Counted from the stretch's first letter, positions 46,303 through 56,904 are shown. The stretch: DNA of 64,000 nucleotides from Rhizobium johnstonii 3841 (GCF_000009265.1 NC_008378.1:372001-436000), one strand, 5' to 3'. The notes: generated by a model from the letters alone, not told the origin. A program made the numbers and translations.

Positions 46303-47307
46303 TTACCTCGCAAACATCGCGCAATCACAGGGGTGGTCGATCAATCGCTGAAGCTCGTCGTCGAGATGCATGACCGTGATCGACGCGCCGGCCATTTCGA
46401 GCGAGGTGCAGTAGTTTCCGACGAGCGACGTATGGATGACGAACCCGGCATCGTCGAGCCGGGACTTCACGCGCCGCATCATGATGTAGAGTTCCATCAT
46501 CGGGGTCGAGCCCAGTGAATTGACGAGCACCGCGACACGATCACCCCGGTCTGCTTTCATTTCGCGAAGAATGCTGTCCAGGAGTTCGTCGGTCACCGCG
46601 TCGGCCGGCCTCAGCGGCTCGCGCGCCACGCCAGGCTCCCCATGGATGCCCATTCCGATCTCCATCTCGCCTTCGCCGATCAGGAAGTTTGGTCGGAGGG
46701 TCTGGGGCAGCGAACAGGGCGAAAGCGCGACACCCATCGTATAGGTTCGCGCATTGGCATGGCGGGCGACACGCTCGACATCGTCAAAGGAATAGAGAAG
46801 ATCGCAGGCCGCACCGGCAGCCTTGAAGATGAAGACGTTGCCCGCTACGCCCCGCCGCCTGTCCCGCTGATCAGCAGGGGCAGACGCCACGTCATCCGTG
46901 GTGAGCACGGTGCGTACCTCGATCTCGTCAAGCGCAAGCATCTCGGCAGCCATGTCGAAGTTCATCACGTCGCCGGCATAATTGCCATACATGAACAGGA
47001 CACCGGCGCCGCCGTCGACCGCCATGGCGCAGGCGATGATCGGATCGGGCGGCGGCGACGCGAAGACGTTGCCGATCGCGGCCGCGTCTGCGAGGCCTTT
47101 GCCGACAAACCCCAGAAATGTCGGTTCGTGCCCGGATCCACCGCCGATGACCAGCCCGACCTTGCCCCTGCGCGGCCCGTTTCTGGCAATGATCGCGCGG
47201 GGCATGTTCTCCACGGCGTATAGGTGGCGCGGATGCGCTGCCAACACCCCTTGCAGCATCTCATCGACGGCATCTGCGCCGGCATTGATAAGCTTCTTCG
47301 TCTTCAT
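46303..47307 (-). CDS. dhaK: dihydroxyacetone kinase-type DhaK (substrate-binding) subunit
   Basis: A 334-residue DhaK subunit. GGGSGHEP near residue 57 is the substrate loop, and His222 in GMGIHGEPG is the residue that binds the ketose covalently as a hemiaminal. ATG at 47307 follows GGAGG and gives the standard DhaK N-terminus (MKTKKLINAGADAV); an in-frame extension upstream looks non-coding. With DhaL it forms an ATP-dependent ketose kinase. A split DhaK/DhaL is usual for PTS-linked or LerK-like systems, but no DhaM is seen here. Confidence 0.9.
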   Translation of the reverse strand: MKTKKLINAGADAVDEMLQGVLAAHPRHLYAVENMPRAIIARNGPRRGKVGLVIGGGSGHEPTFLGFVGKGLADAAAIGNVFASPPPDPIIACAMAVDGGAGVLFMYGNYAGDVMNFDMAAEMLALDEIEVRTVLTTDDVASAPADQRDRRRGVAGNVFIFKAAGAACDLLYSFDDVERVARHANARTYTMGVALSPCSLPQTLRPNFLIGEGEMEIGMGIHGEPGVAREPLRPADAVTDELLDSILREMKADRGDRVAVLVNSLGSTPMMELYIMMRRVKSRLDDAGFVIHTSLVGNYCTSLEMAGASITVMHLDDELQRLIDHPCDCAMFAR

Positions 47308-47362
47308 GCAATCCTCCACGGAACGAACTCCGATTGCATAGATGCGGCTGGCGCGTGGGACG

Positions 47363-49225
47363 TCAATCCGCCAGCGGCAAGGCTGCGGTCGCAAACGGCG
47401 CGAGCAGCAACTCTTTGCCCGCATCTGCCGGCCGGCATGCGCCGCAATCGACCTTTCGTTCTTCGCCCGTCAGATTGACGATGTGAAGTCTGGCGCCTGC
47501 GGCATCCCGCGCAACGAAAGCCAGGACCTCGGAGGGCGAGGAGGAGACACATGCCTGCCAGGATGCACCAGCCAATCGGGACAATGCCCGCACAGTGTTG
47601 AACAGCGGGCGCCGCCCGCCTTGCTCGGTCGGTTCGGCCGGACCGGCGATCAAACCGAATGGCCCTGACAAGGCCGAGAGCGTCAGGCATTCCAGACCGG
47701 CATCCAGCACCCGTATCGCGTAACCGAGCGCGAAAGCTTCCGCGAAGCGTCCATTGTGACGCGGGTCGCGATTGGCCATGGGGATGCGTGCGCCCACCGG
47801 ATTGTCCATCGTGCGGCTGCCATAGGGGTTTTGCCGCATCGGGATCGTCGACGGGCCGATTCGGTAGGGTTTGTCGCCGTAGATCGCACGCACCGACCGC
47901 GTGATGAAGGGCAGCGCTTCCAATGTCTGCATGACGCTGAGATCGTCGGCGGCATGCACGATCGGATTGGTGCAGTGGCTGACGAAGTCGAGCTGTCCAT
48001 CCGGCACGCGCTTCCGGTTGAGTTCGGTGAAATAGCTCAGCATGCCGCCGCCAATGCGAATGCCGGGAAAGGCGGCGCGGGCAGCTGTATAGACCTCATC
48101 CAGGGGCGGGCATTCCGGCCATTTGCTGCCGGGCGGCGTCGATTGCCGGTCGACGGATGGCGAGATCATGATGGCATCCGGCCTGAATTCCGCCAGCCGC
48201 ATCTGGTGGGCGATCTCGGCCGCCTCGCTTGACGGCGACGATTTGCAGGGAAGGGCGATCTCCAGCGTCGAGCGGCCGCGATGGACTGTGGCGATTGCGG
48301 CAAACCGCCTGAGCGCTTCGACGCCGTGCCCGGCGCCGGGGTCGAAATGGAAGAGGAGTTCCTGGGGAGCGATTTCGGTCAGGACGGACTTTGCCGACAG
48401 CGTCGTATCGGCCTCTTCGGGCGTAATGATCACGCCGATATCAGGCATGGTGCCGGTTCGCGCCCCGAGTTCGAGTTTTATGGCGCCGCCTGACGCCGCA
48501 GCTGAAGGATGCCGTGTAGCACCGCTGATATCCCTGATAACAAGCGACGTTTTCTGCCGAACGGGCCGATTGGCGGGAATCTCATACGGCCAGGGAAGAG
48601 CGAGCGGTCTGACATAGGTCTTGTAGGATGCGTCCGACCAATTCCTTTGATCTTCCATTTCAAAAGTGTCGCCCTCCATTCGGCACTCCGCCTGAACGTC
48701 AGGTATAACCTCGTGGGTGATGGCGCGCATGTCCTTGAACGGCTGCCAAGGCTCGATGACATCGGGAAACCGTGTCGCCTCGATCTGCCCGTCGACATGC
48801 TCGACCGTCGCCGGTGAACCCGCCACGCCGACGATCGGATGCAGGATGCAGAAGCCGCAGCGGTTGGTCTCGAAGCCGGTTGGGGCGACGGCTTCGGCCT
48901 CGAAGTCAAGCCGATCCGCGTTTCCGCTGATGCGAACATCGATGATGAGTTTGGTATCATCCGGCCCCTCGCAGCAGGCCCGATAGGCGACCTCGAAACG
49001 ATCGTCACTCTGCTCGATCCGGAGATCGGCGATTTCAGGGCTGTACGTCCCCCAATCCCGGTCGCGAACGAGATAGGAAATCGCTCGCAGCACCTCGGTC
49101 CCACCGTAGCGGATGGTGCGGAGGTTGCCGTTGGTGAGATCGGCTTCCAATTTTCCGGCTCTCAGGCGAACCGGTGGCGGATCGACGAGATGAGTGCCGT
49201 AGAGCTGGAACGCATCGATCGTCAT
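47363..49225 (-). CDS. apnL: D-apionate lactonase
   Basis: A 620-residue cytoplasmic protein with no signal peptide. I recognise it as ApnL, which hydrolyses D-apionolactone to D-apionate, from its length and from its place directly after the apiose dehydrogenase and with the apionate genes. The N-terminal half is beta-rich (LYGTHLVDPPPVRLRAGKLEA), and the second half has a barrel-like region with WPECPPLDEVYTAARAAFP. Catalytic residues are not assigned. It overlaps apsD by four bases (start 49225 within apsD's end), showing coupled expression. The assignment rests on context as well as sequence. Confidence 0.75.
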   Translation of the reverse strand: MTIDAFQLYGTHLVDPPPVRLRAGKLEADLTNGNLRTIRYGGTEVLRAISYLVRDRDWGTYSPEIADLRIEQSDDRFEVAYRACCEGPDDTKLIIDVRISGNADRLDFEAEAVAPTGFETNRCGFCILHPIVGVAGSPATVEHVDGQIEATRFPDVIEPWQPFKDMRAITHEVIPDVQAECRMEGDTFEMEDQRNWSDASYKTYVRPLALPWPYEIPANRPVRQKTSLVIRDISGATRHPSAAASGGAIKLELGARTGTMPDIGVIITPEEADTTLSAKSVLTEIAPQELLFHFDPGAGHGVEALRRFAAIATVHRGRSTLEIALPCKSSPSSEAAEIAHQMRLAEFRPDAIMISPSVDRQSTPPGSKWPECPPLDEVYTAARAAFPGIRIGGGMLSYFTELNRKRVPDGQLDFVSHCTNPIVHAADDLSVMQTLEALPFITRSVRAIYGDKPYRIGPSTIPMRQNPYGSRTMDNPVGARIPMANRDPRHNGRFAEAFALGYAIRVLDAGLECLTLSALSGPFGLIAGPAEPTEQGGRRPLFNTVRALSRLAGASWQACVSSSPSEVLAFVARDAAGARLHIVNLTGEERKVDCGACRPADAGKELLLAPFATAALPLAD

Positions 49226-50256
49226 CGCAGCATCGCTCCGACGTCGATCGTCTGTCCCTCGGCAGCGCTGTCATAGGCAGCCTCGACGAGTGCAAAAGTT
49301 TTCAGATTGTCGGCCCCTGAGGTCGAGTGTTCCGCGCCGCGCTCCAACTGATCGACCCAATGCTGCTGGATCGCGTAGACGCTCTCCTGGATGTTGTGCC
49401 AGGGCCGCGAGGCCCATGGCAGCAGCTTCGGAGATACGTCGGTCGTGGTGGTGCCCTTGGCGTTGGTGATTTCGAGGCCGTAACCCTGGGTCAGGCGGAT
49501 CGTGCCCTCCGAACCGTCGAGCTCGATCAAGGTCTCGGGGAACGGTTCCCTGGAAAGCCTGGTGGCGTAGCTGACGTCGACGACCGACGTGGCGCCGTTT
49601 TCGTGATCGAGCAGAATGGTTGCGACATCCTCGCCCTTGATTCCGGGATTGACCCGCTTGGTGCGGGCCGTGAGCGATCGAACGTCGCCAAGGATATAGC
49701 GGGCGATATCGAGCGTATGGATGCCGAGGTCTTCGATGATGAACCGTTCGCCTTCGGCGAGATAGGGCTGGCCGGAGAAGACGTCGTAAGCCGAACGGAA
49801 GGAGAAACGGCCCCAGAAGGGCGTGCCGATGGCATTTGAATCGAGGGCTTTTCGTACAGCCTGGATCGGCGTCTGCCAGCGAAAATTCTCGTGCACCATC
49901 AGCGGTATGCCGGCATTGCGACACGCCTCGACCATCGCCTTCGCGTCCGACAAGGTCTTGGCGAACGGCTTCTGGCAGATAGCCGGCACTTTGTTCCGAG
50001 CCGCCATTTCGACGAGAAAGCGATGGCTTTCGACGGTCGTGGCAATGTCGACGAAATCAAAACCGCCGTCGGCAAACAAAGCCTCGGCATCGCCATAGCG
50101 GCGATCGATGCCGAATTGGTCGCCGACGATCTTCAGCCGCTCCGGATCGCGATCGCAGATCGCGACGATGCCGGCGCCCCGAACGTCGTTCCAGGCATGC
50201 ATCTGGTTGATCGCAAAGAAGCCGCAACCGATCAAAGCCCCTTTCAATTCCGTCAT
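49222..50256 (-). CDS. apsD: D-apiose dehydrogenase (Gfo/Idh/MocA family)
   Basis: A 344-residue Gfo/Idh/MocA oxidoreductase. The Rossmann motif is ALIGCGFFAINQMHAW, the catalytic ICQKPFA replaces the usual EKP near residue 95 (Lys kept), and the C-terminal domain has EDLGIHTLDIARYILG with the conserved Asp and His. It is predicted to oxidise D-apiose to D-apionolactone, the first pathway step. The gene starts one base after the permease stop and overlaps apnL by four bases, so importer, dehydrogenase and lactonase are one unit. Confidence 0.82.
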   Translation of the reverse strand: MTELKGALIGCGFFAINQMHAWNDVRGAGIVAICDRDPERLKIVGDQFGIDRRYGDAEALFADGGFDFVDIATTVESHRFLVEMAARNKVPAICQKPFAKTLSDAKAMVEACRNAGIPLMVHENFRWQTPIQAVRKALDSNAIGTPFWGRFSFRSAYDVFSGQPYLAEGERFIIEDLGIHTLDIARYILGDVRSLTARTKRVNPGIKGEDVATILLDHENGATSVVDVSYATRLSREPFPETLIELDGSEGTIRLTQGYGLEITNAKGTTTTDVSPKLLPWASRPWHNIQESVYAIQQHWVDQLERGAEHSTSGADNLKTFALVEAAYDSAAEGQTIDVGAMLR

Positions 50257-50257
50257 A

Positions 50258-51322
50258 TCAACCTGCCTTTGCCATCTGCATGAGGGTGACGCGCTGCTGC
50301 AGGCGGCGCTGCGCCTGGTCGACCACGACGGCGATGATGATGACCAGGCCCTTGATGACCATCTGCCAGAAGGAGGAGACGCCCATCATCACCAACCCGT
50401 CGGAGAGGATGCCGATGACGAAGGCGCCGATGATCGTGCCGCCGATCGTGCCGCGGCCGCCCGACATCGAGGTGCCGCCAAGCACGGCTGCGGCAATCGC
50501 ATTGAGTTCGAAGCTTTCGCCGGTTGCCGGATGGGCTGCCATCAGCTCGGAGGAGATGACGACGCCGACGATTGCCGCGCAAAGTCCGGAGAACATGTAG
50601 ACGAAGATCTTCACGACATCGACCCGGATACCGGACATGCGCGCGGCACGCTCATTGCCGCCGACGGCGAAGATATGACGGCCGATCGGCGTCGAGCGGG
50701 CGACATAGGCCGCCAGCAGCGCAAGCACGATCAGGATCCAGATCGACACCGGCAGGCCGAGAATGCGTCCTGCGCCGAAGAAATCGAAGCCGGTCGTGGC
50801 ATATTCAGGCCGGCCGACAAGGTTCGGAAAGGTCTGGCCGTCCGATGACAGCAAAGCGAGACCGCGGGCGATATAGAGCGTGCCGAGCGTGGCGATGAAG
50901 GGCGCGACGTTGAGCTTGGTGATCAGCAGGCCGTTGATCAGACCGATGAGCAGGCCGATCGACAAGGTGATCAGCACGATCTCGAAGAGGTTGAAAAAGA
51001 TGGTGTAGCCGATCGGCAATTCGATGCCGTAAAGGATCAGGCCGCCGGCGACCATGCCGCAAAGCCCGACGATCGATCCGACCGAGAGATCAATGCCGCC
51101 GGTGATGATGACGAAGGTCATGCCCATCACCAGGAAGGCGTTCAGCGCCACATGCTTCGACATCAGGATCATGTTCGCCGTCGAGGTGAAGTTCGGGGCG
51201 AAGATCGCAAAGAAGATGATGACAGCGAACAGCGCGATGAACGTCCTGAGCTTCATCAGTGTCAGAAGTGCCGAGCCGTTGGCGCCCTTCGGCGCAAGAG
51301 TGGTTGATGTAGCCGCCATCAT
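50258..51322 (-). CDS. monosaccharide ABC transporter permease (RbsC-like), probable apiose importer
   Basis: A 354-residue permease with about ten hydrophobic segments of the RbsC/XylH type. GLCGMVAGGLILYG and the GGTSMSGGRGTIGGTIIGAFVIG segment near residue 270 are typical of the family. It overlaps the ATPase by four bases and directly precedes apsD. It is predicted to move free apiose across the inner membrane. Confidence 0.92.
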   Translation of the reverse strand: MMAATSTTLAPKGANGSALLTLMKLRTFIALFAVIIFFAIFAPNFTSTANMILMSKHVALNAFLVMGMTFVIITGGIDLSVGSIVGLCGMVAGGLILYGIELPIGYTIFFNLFEIVLITLSIGLLIGLINGLLITKLNVAPFIATLGTLYIARGLALLSSDGQTFPNLVGRPEYATTGFDFFGAGRILGLPVSIWILIVLALLAAYVARSTPIGRHIFAVGGNERAARMSGIRVDVVKIFVYMFSGLCAAIVGVVISSELMAAHPATGESFELNAIAAAVLGGTSMSGGRGTIGGTIIGAFVIGILSDGLVMMGVSSFWQMVIKGLVIIIAVVVDQAQRRLQQRVTLMQMAKAG

Positions 51323-52869
51323 GACGCGAGTTTCCCTTGATGTCCGTGTCCCTTGGCCGAAGCCGCGATTATGGCTTCTTCCGTCGCCTCGTTGCGGTCG
51401 AAGACGGCGACCAGCTGGCCGTTGCTCAAGACCGCGATGCGATCGGAAAGCGCCATGACCTCCTCAAGGTCGGAAGTTGAAAACAGAATGGCGAGCCCGT
51501 TTGCCGCCAGCCGCCGCATGGTGCGGAAGACATCGGCCTTGGCGCCGACATCGATGCCGCGGCTCGGCTCGTCCATCAGAAGCACCTTCGGATTGGTCAT
51601 CAACGCCTTACCGATGACGACCTTCTGCTGATTGCCCCCCGACATCGAGGTCACCTCGAAATCCGGGTTCGGCGCCTTGATCGAAAGATCGCGGATTGCA
51701 TCGCGAATGGCACTCTTCTCCGCACCCCTGTCGATATGGAAGAGCCGGGTGAAGCGGCCAAGGCTCGCCAGTGTCAGATTGGAGGCGATGGAGAGCACCT
51801 GGACCAGACCTTCGCGCTGCCGGTCTTCCGGAATGAGCGCAAGGCCGCGGCGGATGCGCCGCGTGGTGTCGCGGGCGCGAACATGCTTGCCGTCGATGAA
51901 GATCTTGCCGGTCGAGTGTGTGTGCCGGCCGATCACGCATTCGAAGAATTCGCTGCGCCCGGCGCCCATCAGGCCGTAGATGCCGAGGATTTCGCCTGCC
52001 TTGACCGACAGGGAGACATCATTGACCGAAAGCCCACCCGTCGGCCGCGGCAGGCTGATGTTTTCGGCGCGAAAGACCTCGGCTCCGACGGCGTGGTCCA
52101 CGGATTTTGCAAAATCCTTGGCATCCGAGCCGATCATCGAGCGCACGATCCAGCGTGTGTCGATGTCGCGGACCATTGCCTCACCGGTGACCTGGCCGTC
52201 ACGCAGCACCGTGATGTAGTCGCCGATCCGCATCAGCTCCTCGAGCCGGTGCGAGATATAGACGATCGCCACACCCTGGGCCTTCAGTTCCGCGATCACC
52301 TTGAACAGGATCTCGACTTCGGCTGCCGAAAGCGCCGACGTCGGCTCGTCCATGATCAGGATACGGGCATTCAACGACATCGCCTTGGCGATCTCGACGA
52401 GCTGCTGCTGGCCGATCGGCAAATCCTCGACCATCGTATCCGCCTCGATTCCGGCATCCAGACGCTTCAGAAACGCATTGGCTTTTTGCACCTGTGCCTT
52501 GTGATCGATGCCGAGGATGCCGCGGGTGATCTCACGCCTGGCGAAGATGTTCTCGGCGACCGACATGTTGGCGAAGAGATTGAGCTCCTGGAAGATCATG
52601 CCGATGCCATTCGCCTGCGCGTGCGCCGGGCTGTCGAAGGATACGGGCTTGCCATCCAGGATAATGCGGCCGAGCGTCGGACGCTCGACACCGGCGATGA
52701 TCTTCATCAGCGTCGACTTGCCAGCACCGTTTTCGCCGACAAGGACGTTCACCGCGCCGCGGCGAAGCTCGAGATTGGCGCGCTTGACGGCGACGATGCC
52801 GGAATAGACCTTCGACACGTCATCGAGGCGCAGGATGACATCGTCCTTTTGTGCCTCTGCTGTGGTCAT
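51319..52869 (-). CDS. monosaccharide ABC transporter ATPase (RbsA/XylG-like)
   Basis: A 516-residue double-domain ATPase. The N-terminal half has Walker A GENGAGKST (near 46), the LPIGQQQLVEIAKAMS signature region and Walker B ILIMDEPTSAL. The C-terminal half has a degenerate Walker A (IYGLMGAGRSEF), SGGNQQKVVIGKAL and LLMDEPSRGIDVGAK. This duplicated layout is specific to pentose/ribose-type importers. It overlaps both neighbours by four bases. Confidence 0.94.
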   Translation of the reverse strand: MTTAEAQKDDVILRLDDVSKVYSGIVAVKRANLELRRGAVNVLVGENGAGKSTLMKIIAGVERPTLGRIILDGKPVSFDSPAHAQANGIGMIFQELNLFANMSVAENIFARREITRGILGIDHKAQVQKANAFLKRLDAGIEADTMVEDLPIGQQQLVEIAKAMSLNARILIMDEPTSALSAAEVEILFKVIAELKAQGVAIVYISHRLEELMRIGDYITVLRDGQVTGEAMVRDIDTRWIVRSMIGSDAKDFAKSVDHAVGAEVFRAENISLPRPTGGLSVNDVSLSVKAGEILGIYGLMGAGRSEFFECVIGRHTHSTGKIFIDGKHVRARDTTRRIRRGLALIPEDRQREGLVQVLSIASNLTLASLGRFTRLFHIDRGAEKSAIRDAIRDLSIKAPNPDFEVTSMSGGNQQKVVIGKALMTNPKVLLMDEPSRGIDVGAKADVFRTMRRLAANGLAILFSTSDLEEVMALSDRIAVLSNGQLVAVFDRNEATEEAIIAASAKGHGHQGKLAS

Positions 52870-53501
52870 GGGCCGACCTTCAGTTCCGAAGGTGTTATGA
52901 GCGGCAGCTCGCCGCTCTTCGGCAGCGGAAAGGCGCCGATCGCGGTCACCGTCTTGCCGGCGAGGCCCTCACGCGGAATGGCGGAGAGAAAGGCCGTATT
53001 GGCCTTCTCGTTGAAGGCTTTGCCGAACTGCGCCCACTCGATCTGGTTCTTGAATTCGTTGAAATTGACGAACTCCAGCGTGTCGCGCAGCGCCGTGCCG
53101 CGCAGCGCCGGCCCGATCTGCACCTTGGCGTCGGCCTTGCCGTCGCCATCGGCGTCGATATCGAGCGTCGCCGCGCGCGAGGCCGTATCGGCCGCAACAA
53201 CCTTGCCGGTGATCTTCACCGCATAGGTCCATGGCGAGCTGCTCTGCTTGCGGGGGTTGCCGTATTTCTCGCCTGCGGCGTCGGGGCTGGAGGCTGCCAG
53301 TTGCATGACGTCCTTGAGGTCGCCGGCGCGCTTTTCGAAATAGGGCACTGCCTCGGACTGCCAGATCGCCTCGACCTTTGCATTCGGGTCGAAGGCGGTC
53401 TTGGCCGCTGCCGCCGCCTTTTCCTCAGCCGTCGGCGTCTTGATGATCTTGCAACCGGGCAAGGCGGCCGCCACGACGGCAGCGAGCAGGGCGCCCTTCA
53501 T
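52866..53501 (-). CDS. DUF2291 family lipoprotein in the sugar ABC operon
   Basis: A 211-residue protein starting MKGALLAAVV with a lipobox LPGC, so Cys17 would be lipidated and the protein anchored in the periplasm. DUF2291 proteins often sit in ribose-type ABC operons of Rhizobiales, but their role is unknown. Residues 116-124 contain D-x-D-x-D-G-x-x-D (DADGDGKAD), an EF-hand-like calcium loop. It lies between the binding protein and the ATPase gene, overlaps the latter by four bases, and may assist the binding protein. A start three codons earlier at 53510 is possible. Confidence 0.82.
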   Translation of the reverse strand: MKGALLAAVVAAALPGCKIIKTPTAEEKAAAAAKTAFDPNAKVEAIWQSEAVPYFEKRAGDLKDVMQLAASSPDAAGEKYGNPRKQSSSPWTYAVKITGKVVAADTASRAATLDIDADGDGKADAKVQIGPALRGTALRDTLEFVNFNEFKNQIEWAQFGKAFNEKANTAFLSAIPREGLAGKTVTAIGAFPLPKSGELPLITPSELKVGP

Positions 53502-53542
53502 TCTCAACATGCAGTGAACCTCGACGTCTTGCGAAATGCATT

Positions 53543-53570
53543 GCGGAGGGCGCAGTGCTGCGCCCTCCGC
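53543..53570 (-). promoter_or_regulatory. intercistronic stem-loop after binding-protein gene
   Basis: GCGGAGGGCGCAG (53543-53555) pairs perfectly with CTGCGCCCTCCGC (53558-53570). There is no T tail. It lies after the binding-protein stop, as in the two other ABC operons. Confidence 0.7.
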
Positions 53571-53583
53571 AATTCGCGGCTGA

Positions 53584-54600
<1,017 letters not shown>

Positions 54601-55428
54601 TCAGGTGATGCGCCGGATGCTTTCGGCGATCTCCTGCGGTTCGAATACTTTTTTCCAGTCGTCGCGCATCAGCGCCGGGATGCCGAACTCGATCGCCTTG
54701 TTGCAGGCATCCGAAAACACGCCCTCGACTTCCTTGAAGATGACCGCGCCGAGTACGTTCATATGGCCGAGCAGGAAGTCGCGGGCGGCCTGTTCCGGCA
54801 CGCCGCGTGCCACGCATTCGTCCATGGCCTGTCGCATGACGACGAGCAGCGATGCGCAGACGGTTTCCGACAAACCCGGTTCGAGCATGGCAAGCTGATC
54901 GACCGTGACCCTGTGCGAGCGCATGACCGGGGCCCAGATCAGCTTGGCGATTTCCTCGCCGAGCGCATAGGCGCTTTCCGGACCCTGCATCAGCGCCGAA
55001 ACGATATGCTGCTTGGCGAAGAGGCCGCCGAAGTGGTCCTTTTTCGCCTGCATCTCCGTCTCGTCGTTGAAGATCGGCGGATGGCAGGGATGGGTGACGA
55101 AATAGGTAAGATCATCACGCTTCGGCAGGTGGCCGGCAAAGGGAGCCGCAGCGTCCAGCGCGATCACCATGGTACCTGCTGCGAGCTTGTCGACGATGCC
55201 TGCCGCGACTTTGCCGATCGCCGTGTCCGGCACGGCAAGGATCACCACCTCAGCGCCGTCGAGCCCGGCATCGACAGGGACGCAATCGACACCGAGATCG
55301 TTCTTCAAACGGGCCTTGCCTGCGTCGCTCACCTCGACATGGCGGACCTCGAAACGCGAGCCTTTGAGATTTTTGGCGAGCCGGTATCCCATTTTTCCGC
55401 CTGCGCCGAAGAGGGCAATCTTAGTCAT
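54601..55428 (-). CDS. apnO: D-apionate oxidoisomerase
   Basis: A 275-residue NAD-dependent enzyme with an N-terminal Rossmann fold (IALFGAGGKMGYRLA) and a helical 6-phosphogluconate-dehydrogenase-like C-terminus (DWKKVFEPQEIAESI). I recognise it as ApnO, which oxidises and isomerises D-apionate to 3-oxo-isoapionate. FVTHPCHPPIFND near residue 112 is a distinctive conserved segment. It is the first gene of the large operon that continues with the apiose importer; regulator site B lies about 40 bases upstream. Confidence 0.82.
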   Translation of the reverse strand: MTKIALFGAGGKMGYRLAKNLKGSRFEVRHVEVSDAGKARLKNDLGVDCVPVDAGLDGAEVVILAVPDTAIGKVAAGIVDKLAAGTMVIALDAAAPFAGHLPKRDDLTYFVTHPCHPPIFNDETEMQAKKDHFGGLFAKQHIVSALMQGPESAYALGEEIAKLIWAPVMRSHRVTVDQLAMLEPGLSETVCASLLVVMRQAMDECVARGVPEQAARDFLLGHMNVLGAVIFKEVEGVFSDACNKAIEFGIPALMRDDWKKVFEPQEIAESIRRIT

Positions 55429-55466
55429 GTTTTCCTCACCTTTTCCGTTCTCAATAGGACCACAAA

Positions 55467-55480
55467 CTGGTATGATGAGT
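55467..55480. promoter_or_regulatory. regulator site B, before apnO operon
   Basis: CTGGTATGATGAGT, identical to site A except for the last base. On the minus strand it overlaps TTGACT (probable -35 of the apnO promoter; a TCCTAT-type -10 follows), so binding would block transcription. Confidence 0.7.
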
Positions 55481-55561
55481 CAATCACCATATCACTGCTT
55501 AATTTGTTAGAGTCACGTTTTTCTGCGATCGCACGTTTCGGCCGATACCGAAGGAAAACCA

Positions 55562-56899
55562 TCAGTGCTTCCTTCCCTCACGGATCTGAACGAAATAGCC
55601 GTCCGTCCCGACCTGGCCGCCTTTGAGCGCGATCTGCAGGCCGTTCGTCGGCTGATAGTCGCCATGCGCAAGGCAAAGCGGAGAACCCGGCGTCTGGGGC
55701 AGCGGCAGAAGCGTCGTCAGCGCGTCGATCTTCAACTGCCTGAGTGCATGACTTGATGTGTCACCGCCGGCGACGACCGCACGTGAAAGCCTTTCGTTCT
55801 CGATCAGGCGGCGCAAGATCGTGCCGAGCGCGCTCCCGAGCCGGTGACGAGCGCCTGGAAGCCTGTCTATGTCGGCGCCGCGGTCTGCGGACGGTCCAAG
55901 CGCGGTATACAGGATGACGCTCTTGCCTTGCCTGAGCTGCTGCGTTCCAGCCTCCACCGCAGCATTTACCGCGCCTTCGCCATGCTCCGAGACCAGGGTG
56001 AGCGGATCGAGCGCTATACTCTCGAAGCCGTTCTCGACAGCCGTCCGGATCTGGCGCTCGGTCGTCGGCGATACGCTGCCCGACACGACGGCGAGGCGGT
56101 CGACCGGGCCGATATCGGGAAACTCGGCGCCGCTGCTGCCGATGAAACCGCTCCGCCGCCATGCGCTGAGCAGGGCATATTCGACACCCGAGGAGCCGGC
56201 GACAAAACTTCCGGAACGGCCGGTGACACGAAGCAGCTGCCTACCAGCAGCCTCCTGCGTCGCCTCGGAGTCGACATCGATGAGCAGGATCCCTTGTAAA
56301 GCCGACGCCAGTTCGTCGACACGCGCATCGGCGTCCGTCGCGGTGATGGCGACGAGATCGGCGACCAGGACGGGAAGCCGGGTCTGCTTCGACAGGTGGA
56401 CCGCAAGATCCGCCTCGTCCATCGGGGTCACCGGATGGCGGCTCATGACGGGATGGCGGTCGATGCGAAAGATCCGGCCCTGGTAAGCGGCAAAGAGATT
56501 GCCGAATGCCGTGTAGCGTTTCAATTGCGGTGCGCCGACGATGACGGGCACGACGGATTGCCCGAACACCGAGCGGCCGATTTCGATCGCCTTGCCAATA
56601 TTGCCGATTTCGGGGCTGGAATCGAAGGTCGAGCAGACCTTGTAGTGACAAATGTCAGCGCCGAGCGAATTCAGCCATTCGAAAGCGCGCGTGAGGTACT
56701 CTCCCATCCATGCGGGGGTCTCGCTGCGGCTTGTCCCGGCAATGCCGATTGCGCGGCAATCCCCAAAGCGCGCGAGCAGTTCCGGTGTCGGAACGTCGAG
56801 GAAGAGCACGGTAGAGACACCGTTCGACGCCAGGGCCTCCATGACATCGGTGGAGCCGGTGAAGTCGTCCCCGTAATAGCTGACGAGAGGTCCATCCAT
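55562..56899 (-). CDS. oiaK: 3-oxo-isoapionate kinase (four-carbon acid sugar kinase family, DUF1537)
   Basis: A 445-residue kinase with the two-domain DUF1537 layout: YYGDDFTGSTDVMEALA near residue 8 in the substrate domain and VVAGGDTSSHALRQL near 390 in the nucleotide-binding domain. It is predicted to phosphorylate 3-oxo-isoapionate at position 4. ATG at 56899 lies five bases after the stop of oiaX, so the pair is coupled. The order oiaX-oiaK matches the RuBisCO-like branch of apionate catabolism. Confidence 0.82.
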   Translation of the reverse strand: MDGPLVSYYGDDFTGSTDVMEALASNGVSTVLFLDVPTPELLARFGDCRAIGIAGTSRSETPAWMGEYLTRAFEWLNSLGADICHYKVCSTFDSSPEIGNIGKAIEIGRSVFGQSVVPVIVGAPQLKRYTAFGNLFAAYQGRIFRIDRHPVMSRHPVTPMDEADLAVHLSKQTRLPVLVADLVAITATDADARVDELASALQGILLIDVDSEATQEAAGRQLLRVTGRSGSFVAGSSGVEYALLSAWRRSGFIGSSGAEFPDIGPVDRLAVVSGSVSPTTERQIRTAVENGFESIALDPLTLVSEHGEGAVNAAVEAGTQQLRQGKSVILYTALGPSADRGADIDRLPGARHRLGSALGTILRRLIENERLSRAVVAGGDTSSHALRQLKIDALTTLLPLPQTPGSPLCLAHGDYQPTNGLQIALKGGQVGTDGYFVQIREGRKH

Positions 56900-56904
56900 C
56901 GCGG

